64,000 bases of DNA, taken from Beroe ovata. Lineage: Eukaryota > Ctenophora > Nuda > Beroida > Beroidae. Below are positions 23,901 through 35,900 of this stretch, piece by piece. Where the stretch lies: NCBI GenBank assembly GCA_946803715.1, contig CAMPET010000196.1, forward strand, positions 12,384 to 76,383, read 5' to 3'. The position numbers and the translations under genes are program-made. Below the pieces are notes generated by a model that made no database searches, had not been told where the DNA came from, and was given only the letters and a program-made list of their open reading frames with translations. The first letter of the stretch is position 1. Every line of letters starts with the position of its first letter.

Positions 23901-26900
23901 GACCACGTTTCTGCTACTATCCGCACACATACTGGCGCCGTCTCACTCGGGTGTGAGACGGAAACACGCCACCTCACGAGTTCTCCCCTACACGCCAGAC
24001 CCCGCGCTCTCTGTACCACGGAACACCACACGGCGGCTCATCATCCTGCTTACATCTTTCCGTGGTGGCAGCACATTCCTCGGTAAACTATTCGATGAGA
24101 ACCCCGCCGTTCAGTATTTCTTCGAGCCGTTCCACTTTGCCCACATGGGCTGGATGTATAGGAACGATAAATTGGAGGGCGTTGCCCCTCGTCATACGCT
24201 TGATGAGTATCGTATGCTGTACCTACAACAGATGCTCCTCTGCAAGGAGATGAGGACGAGTTTTGCGCCGTACACGGAAAAGTGGCGCACGTGCGGCGCG
24301 GCACAGGAGAATCTCCAGAGATTCGGAACGGAGGAGTGTCCGAAAAACGAAGTCCGTTTAGAAGGACTGAAAGAGATTTGTAATCTCCGAAACACAACCG
24401 CTATAAAGGTGATATCAATGAGTCGACTCCGTGACTTGCTCCTCGTGCAGAATATCAGAAATGCAGATATTCGGATCGTGAACTTTGTACGGCATCCTGT
24501 TCCGATCATGAGATCGCGGAACCTGTGGGGATATTTCGCGCACACCGGCAAGATTCTCAAGGTTGATACAGGTTGGTATACGAGGGGCGAGCGGAACATC
24601 TTAGTGGCGTGGGAAGCACACACGTACTGTGCTGACGTCATGGCAACGTTACGGTTAGTAGCACGTGACCCATGGTTACGAGACAGATACCTGAGTGTGA
24701 CACACCGACAACTCAGTTTGGATCCTGTACGGACTGCAAGGTCAATATACGAGCATGTTGGTCTGGAAATGAGTGCGGAGTTGGAGCAATTTGTACGGAA
24801 TCAGACGCTGGGTTTATCACATGATAGGGATGGACATGCAGACGTAGTTTCCACTTCCAAGAATTCGAAGAGCGTTGTTTTCGACTGGCAAAACATGGAC
24901 AAATTGACGGATCCCTTGTCAAACATTAGAGACATTGAGAGTGTGTGCAGTACACTCCTCAAATCATTCCGCAAAGAGTTTTCTTTTGACGCGCAAGCTC
25001 TGAAAAAACTACTAAACATACATCATCCTCAATAAACGCAATAGGTATTTTGCTTCGTAGTTCTTAATGTATCGTGATTGAGGCAAGCACTTGTGTAACC
25101 ACTACACTGTAATAATAATACTGTGTTATTGCATATAATACACGAAACAGCTGTTGAAACCTCATGAGATGATGTCACTGCACATGTTGACCAAATTGCA
25201 ATAACCACTTCTTATACCGCGGTGTGTGTACAGCTCCTCGCTGCCGTGTCCACAGTACAATTAACGGGTAATATGACTCTTGCCTCCCAGATCTGATGGG
25301 AAACACCGAGTTTCGCCGTCACGGTTTTCAATTATTTATTGTCGTAGTTTTTATACTTTCTCCTTGTCGATCTGCAGACCCTGTAAGGGTCGGAAAGCCT
25401 CGCACCCTTCCCTACTCGCCAGACTCCGCCCTCTCTATACCACGTAACACCACACGGCGGCTCATAATCCTGCTTACATCTTTCCGTGGTGGCAGCACGT
25501 TCCTCGGCAAACTATTCGATGAGAACCCCGCCGTGCAGTATTTCTTCGAGCCGTTCCACAATGCTCATATGAAGTGGATGTACGAGAACAGGAAGTTAGA
25601 GGGAGCCTCTCCGCGAAACACATATAAAGAGTGGCCCATGTTCTATCTCCGCCAGGTGGCAATTTGCCAGAATATTTCACCGAGTTGGGTGGCGTACGTG
25701 GAGAAGTGGCGGCTTTGTGGTGCGCCTGAAGAGAATCGCAAGCGATTTGGCTCGGATCAATGTCCGGAAAACTTGGATACAAACCGAGAAATGGTCAATG
25801 TTTGCAAGATTAGAGATACTTCCGTGGTGAAAGTTATTCGTATGAGGAGACTCAGTGATATATTCTTGATACAAAACATCAGGGACATGGATGTTAGGAT
25901 TGTACATTCCTTCAGACACCCTGCTGGATCAATGCGATCTAGAGTAGGTTGGGGACAGTTCAACATATCGAAATACCGACTCCAACTCATTGAATCGTGG
26001 TACACGAAGTCAGAACGTCACACACTCCTGGCGTGGGAAGCACACACGTACTGTGCTGACGTCATGGCAACGTTACGGTTAGTAGCACGTGACCCATGGT
26101 TACGAGACAGATACCTGAGTGTGACACACCGACAACTCAGTCTGGATCCTGTACGGACTGCAAGGTCAATATACGAGCATGTTGGTCTGGAAATGAGTGC
26201 GGAGTTGGAGCAATTTGTACGGAATACAACTCAGGGGGATGCCAGCGATGAAAATAAGAACAGAGCATATCTCACCACGTCAAAAGTGTCAAAAGATGTA
26301 GTGACCGCTTGGAGGAAGATGGATAAGCTAGACAAACGTGAGATTAAAGCGATTAGCAGTGTTTGTAGTGACCTATTGCTGTCAATGGATGAACAATTTC
26401 CATTTGAACCACTAGATTTGGATGATACAGCTAAATTATTCTACCCTGCAGCTGTATAGAGTTGAAATCGATGTCCTAGTGACCGCTGCCTTAGTTTTGA
26501 TACATTCTTTGTCACAGTTTTGATCAATTATTTCTTGTACGATCAATTATTTCTTGTTGATAGCTTCCAATGGCTGCTATAGCTTCCGATCTCAAAATCA
26601 AAATACTACATTAGTGGGAAACTGGTATGGCAATCTCAGGCAATCGTCACTTCTAACAAACATACCGATGAAAATCCGTCCCATGCTCTTGACATCGATT
26701 CCCTCGTCGCAGTTAAACACCAAGACTTGTCTGCCGAACAGGTTCGCCAGAGCTTTCACAGACTCTGTCTTCCCCGTTCCTGCAGGTCCATACGGGTTTC
26801 CACCCATCCCAAGATGCATTCCTACGGGAGAAAATAGGTTTGACTTCTTCATCTTGAAATAGGATTAACAGCGAAGAATCCACTTCAAATACTCAAATCC

Positions 26901-29900
26901 GATTGATCATTGAAAAACTATGACTGAAATCCTGAGATATTCTGGTCAGGGAGGAAAATACCTTGAGTGAGGGTAAGGTAGCACTTGTCGGTAAGTGGGG
27001 TGTGGACCAGTTTTGGAGCAGTTCCCTGGTACTCGTATGTGTACTTGAACTCCGTGTCACACATTCTCATAACCACCATCTGAAGAAGTAGGTGTCACTA
27101 TGAGTTGGTGTCACTATGAGTGGGGTCACCATGAGTTGGTGTCACCTTGATGTGTCAACGTATCATCATTCATGAGAATTTTCATCATGAGAATTTTCAT
27201 CATAATCCATGATCACCTTGTTGACCAGGTAGAATCTCAGCTGTTTTTGCCATAACCAGTCTCCAACACTGTTAACTCCACTGCTTGCCAGCTTCTTCAC
27301 GACATCCAACATATGGACAAGATCCAAGATAAGGGACCGGAGTTTGATTTGGAGAACTATCGCATCCCTGATCGAAATCGATGGCTCGTCATCGATGGTG
27401 GATTTTCATAGCGCGAATCGAAACTGTAACCTGTGCGCGCCAACGGTTTTCATACTTTTACGGCACGCGCGAAAACAAATTCCTATTCTTACTGCGCGCC
27501 GCGGCGCAAATATTTTGATGCAGTAAATGCAGACGATTTCACTTTTCATCACGAATTTTTCGTTCGGCGCATTCTTATAAACCCACATATTTGCCATAAG
27601 TGTAGCCATAACGACAAACTAACTACCATGCTACCATCTCAGTGTACCTAATACACCCACCTATCTTCAGGTCCAGTTGGGTTGATCTCAGTACTGGTAT
27701 AGGAGTCTAGCTGACCCTCCAACTCCAGCATATACCCACTGAGATCGCCGCCCTTCAGCGCCTCCTCGCATCGCTCAGTGAACAGTATGTGCTCTGCCAC
27801 ACTTAGCACTTGGCATGGGTACTTAGTCGGGCTAGCAGAACCTGGGACAAAGTGCGTTGACATATACATTGGTGCATTCAAAATGCGTCATCACAATCTC
27901 TTTCATGATTTAAGATGTCGCATCATACATTCGGAATAAGTCATTGATAATCACCTTTCCTGTGATCATTGACACACTGTATTATCAGATCTTGTAAGGT
28001 CAACTTCATCTGATCAGTCAAATCCGACAGCCAAGCCTCAACCTGAAGAATATGTAGTTGGCAATTGAATTTGCAGACACCAGTACGTCAGAACAGGTCG
28101 TTGTGACGAATGACGACCTATTCGTCACAACTTGCTGACACCACTACATAAAATAGCTATGACGATGGAATCTGCTGACACCAGTACGTCAGAACAGGTG
28201 ACTGTGACGAATGACAATCTCTTCGTCACAACTTGCTGACACTACTCCATAAAATAGCTATGACGATGGAATCTGCTGACACCAGTACGTCAGGAAAGGT
28301 CGCTCTGACGAATACGCCACAATTTGTTTTGTTCTCAAACCTGTGGTTGTATCCGAACTGGGGATACCAAGTCAACTGTTTCACCATCAACCGAGTTCAT
28401 CTTCACTATGTTACTCTGCAATGTTATGACTCCATGAGCGATGAAAATAAGCTCGAGAAAACGACAAATTGGGACGTATTTTCACGTTCATGGATAGATA
28501 TCCAGTGAAAAGAAATTTCAGAAGAATTAGCTCACCTTATCTTCATTGAAGCTGACAGAATAAATTCCCGCGAACAGCTTCTTGAGATGGGATTGGATGA
28601 CAACGGGATTTGTCGACTGTCCGAGAATCTCAAGCAAGTCATCGTCACCGATAAAGTAAAACCGGGGGAACGCACTTCGTTTCTCCTCCAGAAATTCATT
28701 CAGAGATTTCTGGCACCTGTCCAAATAATCGAGCCGTGAGATTCAGTACGAAATATCTTTGTCATCATTAATCCAACCGGTGAGGTTCAGGCTTTCTCTT
28801 TGTCATCAGGTGAGTTTTACGGAACTGAAAAGTGACTTTTTCTCCTTACCTCTGGAGTTGATCCAGTATGTTTGCCAGTCTGTCAGACAGGGATGACTGG
28901 TTGCACAGTGACACCAGCCTCGGGTCCCCAGCAATACCATACATTATCTTGCGATACTCCGCGTCAACCCGGTCAAACCGACCCTGGAGTAGTGGTGTCA
29001 AGAGTATGTGTGGTGTCAAGAGTAAATGGTGTCAAGAGTAAGTGGCGTCAAGTGTAAGTGCGGTGTCAAGAGTAAGTGTGGTGTCAAGCATGAGCCCATG
29101 ATAAACTCCCACGTTACCTGTTCTCGAGGAAGAGCCCCTCTCCCAAATATAGGCTCCAGGAAGACCCATTTCCGTTGAATCTGGTTGAGATCATGCAGAT
29201 ACGCATCCAATGATGCTAATCTTGTCTCCCAAAGTCCTGCTTTGTCGGCAAAACCTGGATTGAGAATGAGACTCAAGCGTGGAATGAATTGTGTTCCGTG
29301 CTCTCAATACGGGACGATAGAGCCGATTGCTCGTTTTTGGATCATTTCCGAAACCACATCTTAACTCATACATTTTTCAAAATATCGATGTACTACCTTT
29401 GAAGTAAGGACTATCTTTGAGAGACTGTAACAAAGACTGATGGTCCCCGACTTGCGTGAGAATTTCTTTCCAATCCTTGATAATCTGCACCTCGAGCCCT
29501 CGTGAGTCCTCGTACTTGGAGAGGGAGAACACCGCCCCTGCGCCCCACACCTGAGCACAGACCATTGAGAGTCAAGCAAATGTTGAATAATGTTGAAACA
29601 ATGTTAATGCAATGTTAAAGAATGTAACGCCTATTGCAATCAAAAATGAAAATACAAAAATCTCTCTTTCTAACTCAAATTATCTATCTATGAGATCTTC
29701 TTCGTTATTAACGACTTAAAATGTGTTTATCATTTCCTCCCAACCCACCTCTAACTCAGTCAGCGCATCTCTGATCGACACCTCTCCTTGTGCCCTGCTA
29801 TTCAACTCTTTGAGCGCATCCACATTTGCCACAATCTTATCGGACATGCCCAGCAACTCGGATACACTGAGTTTAGCAATATCCGTAGTCCGGGGAAGTC

Positions 29901-32900
29901 CGATGATACGGTACAGTTCCACCCAGTGGTTACTTGAGAGATGCTCCCCACGGACATACTTCAGATAGGGGATTACTTCCTGGATTGATTCAATCTGGGG
30001 ATATAGGTCAAGTTAGAGTGGGGTAGAATTTGAATCTGGGATTGGTAAAGTTAGAGGTAGAATTTGTATCTGTCCCAAAAATGGATTCATGAGTGGCAGT
30101 GAAGAGTGTTGGCGAGCGTGAAAAGAGCTTCATTTAACTTGTTTCAAATCAATAAGAAAAAACTACAGATCATAGGAGTCATTTTTCAGAATCTCAGTGA
30201 TTTATTGGTGTGCCTCTTGAGTGACCCTCCTATGTTTGTTCTTTAGAAACAAAACAACCATTCAATCATTAGATTGAGAAAGTAGGAACTACGAACAAAT
30301 TAAATCGCAACTTCGCAAAATAAATTACTGAGTTACCCAGCAAAGAAGTAAAGAATAGCGAGAAGTAGTGATAATCAAATTAGTGGAACGGTAAATCTTT
30401 TGCCTATTCTTCCAATTGTGTTGAAAAAGCTTTATTCGATCTTATTAACAGAAAGGAAAGTATTATTGAATTCTCACTGAATAAAATGAAACATCTATAA
30501 AGAGTTCCGGTAATATCGAAGTCATCCCATTTTTCTCACAATCATGTTTCTCCAAATCTTTGCCCTTCTCATCGCCTGTCACCAGGCTGTAGCTGAGAAA
30601 TGTCCCCTGGACCTGTACTCTGACGAACATCTACAAAAAGCCCTAGATGACAAATGCCACCTCCACGCTCTCTACAAAGAACACAGGCAAACCCACCTCC
30701 ACTCCCACAAACGCCCGCCCACCGAGCAGACGGCACGGATAAAGCTATTCACCAGCAGGATTAGGAGGGTTCTCGCTCTAAGAGCTGATTCAGAGGTCAC
30801 GTGGGATGTAGGTCTCACCCGATTTGCTGACTATACCGATGAGGAGATGGACGCCATGAAGTCTCACTACCAGAACAATTCTCTGCTAGCCACCATGGAG
30901 CGGCGACAGAGCGGAGGGATGCCGTTTATGACGGTTCCGAGCAGTTTCGACTCGTGGAGGTCGAGTGGATGGGTGGCTCCCGTGAGGGACCAATTAAAGA
31001 AGAGCAGCTACGCTCACGCAGCTGTCACCCCCATCGAGTCACAACTCGCGTTTTACAAGCAGGTGTTCAAACGCCTGTCCGTTGAGGAGTTGTACCACTG
31101 CACAGAAAAGGACAAGAATGGGGACAGGACGTACGAAACAGCGTGGAATTACATCTGGTATAACGGTAGACTGGGGTCTGCGTACGACTTACCGGAAACC
31201 GAAGCTACAACCGATTTCTTTGGAAGTGAGAAACGCACGTGTTCCGGATTTGACAGTACGACTAACTACCTGACCGGATATAAGATCGCCAAATACATTT
31301 CCGTAACATCAGAGCATCGGGCTCAACAAGCGCTCAACTGTGTCGCTCCGGTCGTTTTTCGGATGGATGCAAAACACAACGAGCTGGAACTATACAAACC
31401 GAAAAGTAAACCACTGTTCAAACTTCGCGACAGCAAGTGCAGACGTGACGACCACTCCCTGGCAATGGTCGGATACGACCCCCAGAAGTTCATCGTGAAG
31501 AATAGCTGGGGTGAAGATTGGGGCATCAAGGGGTATTTCTATCTGGATAGGAGCGGATCGGAGTGCCAGATATTCGATACAGCTGAGACTGTTATGTTGT
31601 TGAGGAACTCCGAGAGAGACCTCGACCAGTGCAGATGGGCTTAGTTCAGCAAACGTAACTATCATCGTTCAATAAATAATTGTAAACCTATGATTAATTA
31701 TCTTCGGGTATAGTCAACTTGTCATTGAATTTCAAGTGTATTAACCTGAAATCAAAATATCGATAAATTTTGCACCTCCCCCAAAATAATTCGCAATCAT
31801 CCTTACTTCCTGCTGTATCTTGACAATCATGGGTGTAGGTTCTCCCAGAGCTTTTATCTCTGCTCTGAGTTTCTCATTCCAAGACATGGTTAGATCCTCC
31901 AACTGGTGCAGGTTACCACGAAACGACAACCAGTCCTCCTTGGTCAACTTGGTCAGCTCTCCTTGGAATTCCTCGTAGAATGACCACATTTTCTCCTGAG
32001 GTTTAGCAATGTGTGATTAGGCTATCAACAAAAGAGAGATGAATTTTGGGAGAGTGTGAGAGGGCAGTCATGATATTCAAATTGTCACACATGACATTCG
32101 TACCTGTTCCGATATCTCGTTGTTGAGAATATCCAGTGAGTCAGATGGGGGTGGTGTCATACCAAAGTGTTCACACTCTGTCACCAGCTTATCATACGCT
32201 GTTTTCACCTCATTCAACTCTTCTCTCCGTTCTTTTAGCCCAGCTATAGTTTTCTGCAACGAGTAGTCATGGTTCTGTGATCATGCAAACCAGTTCGCCA
32301 TAAAACAAGCTATCTAGAATAATACTGAAATCAATGTAACCAAGGAACCATTCAGTAATTCTAATTAACTACCTATTGTAAAATGCCACAAATACCATAG
32401 AAAGATCAGTAACTAACCGCAGCGTTCGCATCCAAATCAGCATTCTTGGGTTTGAGTTGGTTCCATCGCGAGGTAAACTTTGAGAGTTGCGTGGCAAACG
32501 CCTTGATGTGACCCTGAGTATTTCCCTTCATCACCTCAACCTGTTCCTTGATCATGAGCTCATGACTCTCCAGGAGGATTTCCAACTTGTCCCACTTCGT
32601 TTGGAGTTGACTGATTTGTTCCACCCCACTTCCAGCAACACTTCGTAACAACTTGTTCTTCATGTCTGCTTCCTATGGGGGCGGGGGTGGAATTACTCTT
32701 TAGTTCCTTGGAAATTCTCTGGGTTGAACTTTTCAATCAAATCATAAAGAGCAAGTAGTTTGGTTGGAAGAACTAAAACCTTGAAGAGGGGCTGAACACT
32801 TGGTTTAGTTGATATGAGGTGGGCGTGTTGTTTGTTAGCTGCCCCCACTTCTTCAACCTGACGAGTGGAAGGTTTGTTAGGAGTGGGCCACAGAGCTGGG

Positions 32901-35900
32901 GCCTAGGCCCGAGAGGGGGTCAGAGAGGGGTATGGACGAAGTGTGCCATGGACTTGTACTTTGGCTATAGTGTTTTCTCAGATAATATCTTACAGTTTGT
33001 GGTCGAGTTGTCAACATATCCATGCCATCCCCAATAAACTTGTCAATAGTATTTATATCTGTCATGGCACTGCGTCGTAGTGTCAGCAGGAGGGTGTCCA
33101 TGAGGGTCTGGATGTGGTCGTCTATGGTTGCTTTCACGGGACCGGTGCTCACCGTGATACAATCAACCTTGATCTCGCTGTGAATACGGGCTTTTAGTAT
33201 TTCAGTAAGATGCAAAACATGGATCAGCGATCTAAAGTTCGGTTCTGTAGTTTCGAAATTCAAACTATCGGTTCCCTACCTAGGTAATCGTTCAGCTTCT
33301 CTTCCCTTCTGTTTCAGAGCCTTGAAGTTGAGCTCCCAATCAGCTGTTGATTGAAGAGTCTCTCCTATCATAAGCTCCAGATCAATATTACCAAGTACAA
33401 TCCATGGCTTGAACTGGTCTAGCACTTTTGTCAGCCTCTGTAGGGGAAAGCAATATTGTGTTATCTCAGGCCTCGTTAGAAGCAAGTTTTTCTGTGTGCA
33501 ATCCAAACAAGGACAAGACATTGGAGTGGAGACAAAGTCTGTAAAAACTCAACCTGGAAAAGGTGCTCGGCTTTGTTGTACACATTGTAGAAATGCGTTG
33601 CATTCCGGTCAATGATAGCTGGGAATATCAACTTAGCATCGTCATTCGTGACTGGAGCATCCAACCCTTTGAAGTGATTTGGGATACACAGGAACTTCTT
33701 CATTTCTCGATAGTACTTCGCCTTCACTTCCTCAAGAGGCGGCCTGAATCCGAGTTGTCCTTGCCGGAATACAATCTGCAGATAAACACAAATTGGGCTA
33801 CATTGTTCTTCAAGACTTGTTCATCGATTATCATGAAAGTCTTGTTAATCAATAATGTCTGATAACTGATTCAGTCAAAGATGAGCGAATGAATGAATTT
33901 TTAATTTCTACCTCAATCTTGATCTCAGTGAGGTTATTGTTCAGACTCTCTAACCCCATCTGGTACTGGTGTTCCAGAGCTTTGTACAGCTGTCGATCCC
34001 AGTGAATCCGCCATGGCCTCATGTTTTCCTTGGAGAAACCTGTACCGTAATAAAGATGTGGTCAACACGATTATCATATACATGAGAAAGTTTTGGGATC
34101 AATAAGGCAATGATTCGATCAAACTAAGCTCCAAAAATCGAATCTTTGTGAAGACGTTGATATGGGCAATGGCTGATCCCTTATATATTACTTGATATCT
34201 CATACCTTGTTGGTGAAGAGTGGTCATTATTCCCCTTATCTCGTTCAGCGACTCCTTCCATCTCATTTGTTGACGGAGCAGATCTATGCTCATCAGATTG
34301 ACCACCTGGTGTCAAAGAGGTGTCTATCTGGTGTCATGGTGAAGAAAATGCCAATAAGGTGTCAAGAAGGAGATTACCGCGTATGACCTCCAAATGTGAT
34401 GCTTTTGAAGAGAACGAACTCCAGAAATGTCCATTGTCTATGGGAAACTAACCTTATCAGCAATGTCAAAGTGGCACTTCCTTAATTTCCGATTCTCGAT
34501 GGTCAGTCTATCGGCCGCACCTTGCAACCGAGTGATGTACGACNTCTGTCACCAGCTTATCATACGCTGTTTTCACCTCATTCAACTCCTCTCTCCGTTC
34601 TTTTAGTCCGGCTATAGTTTTCTGTAACGAGTTGTCATGGTTCTGTGATCATGCAAACCAGTTAGCCATGAAACAAGCTATCTAGAATCATACTGAAATC
34701 AATGTAACCAAGAAACCCTTGGTTCAAACTTATTAGGCATTGCAAAATGCCACAAATACCATAGAAAAATAAGTAACTTACCGCAGCGTTCGCATCCAGA
34801 TCAGCATTCTTGGGTTTGAGTTGGTTCCATCGCGAGGTAAACTTTGAGAGTTGCGTGGCAAACGCCTTGATGTGACCCTGAGTATTTCCCTTCATCACCT
34901 CAACCTGTTCCTTGATCATGAGCTCATGACTCTCCAGGAGGATTTCCAACTTGTCCCACTTCGTCTGGAGTTGACTGATTTGTTCCACCCCACTTCCAGC
35001 AACACTTCGTAACAACTTGTTCTTCATGTCTGCTTCCTATGGGGGCGGGGGTGGAATTACTCTTTAGTTCCTTGGAAATTCTCTGGGTTGAACTTTTCAA
35101 TCAAATCATAAAGAGCAAGTAGTTTGGTTGGAAGAACTAAAACCTTGAAGAGGGGCTGAACACTTGGTTTAGTTGATATGAGGTGGGCGTGTTGTTTGTT
35201 AGCTGCCCCCACTTCTTCAACCTGACGAGTGGAAGGTTTGTTAGGAGTGGGCCACAGAGCTGGGGCCTAGGCCCGAGAGGGGGTCAGAGAGGGGTATGGA
35301 CGAAGTGTGCCATGGACTTGTACTTTGGCTATAGTGTTTTCTCAGATAATATCTTACAGTTTGTGGTCGAGTTGTCAACATATCCATGCCATCCCCAATA
35401 AACTTGTCAATAGTATTTATATCTGTCATGGCACTGCGTCGTAGTGTCAGCAGGAGGGTGTCCATGAGGGTCTGGATGTGGTCGTCTATGGTTGCTTTCA
35501 CGGGACCGGTGCTCACCGTGATACAATCAACCTTGATCTCGCTGTATATACGGGCTTTTAGTATTTCAGTAAGATGCAAAACATGGATCAGCGATCTAAA
35601 GTACGGTTCTAAAGTTTCGAAATTCGAACTATCGGTTTTCTACCTAGGTAATCGTTCAGCTTCTCTTCCCTTCTGTTTCAGAGCCTTGAAGTTGAGCTCC
35701 CAATCAGCTGTTGATTGAAGAGTCTCTCCTATCATAAGCTCCAGATCAATATTACCAAGTACAATCCATGGCTTGAACTGGTCTAGCACTTTTGTCAGCC
35801 TCTGTAGGGGAAAGCAATATTGTGTTATCTCAGGCCTCGTTAGAAGCGAGTTACTCAGAGTGTAATTCAAACAAAGACAAGACATTGGAGTGGACACAAA

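Larger units (their letters stand above)
22180..26822 (-). other. DYNC2H1: DYNC2H1 AAA1 exons with sulfotransferases in the intron
   Basis: AAA1 is the main ATPase site. Its Walker A ([20 protein letters not shown]) is in the exon at about 26822-26660. Walker B ([18 protein letters not shown]) is in the exon at about 23710-23535. [20 protein letters not shown] follows at about 23362-23210, and further exons lie at about 23178-22965, 22293-22180 and 22025-21915. The 2.9-kb intron between the Walker A and Walker B exons houses two plus-strand sulfotransferase genes. The intron at about 22430-22960 holds nothing I can identify. Confidence 0.85.
26960..32260 (-). other. DYNC2H1: DYNC2H1 linker and distal tail exons
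   Basis: Approximate exons: 32260-32105, 31990-31745, 29998-29745, 29548-29400, 29255-29117, 29000-28860, 28725-28535, 28045-27950, 27860-27660, 27350-27210 and 27080-26960. Recognisable stretches include [60 protein letters not shown] and [20 protein letters not shown]. These match the dynein linker, which swings during the power stroke. Introns carry simple tandem repeats listed separately, and the 30.0-31.7 kb intron holds an antisense protease gene. Confidence 0.8.
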
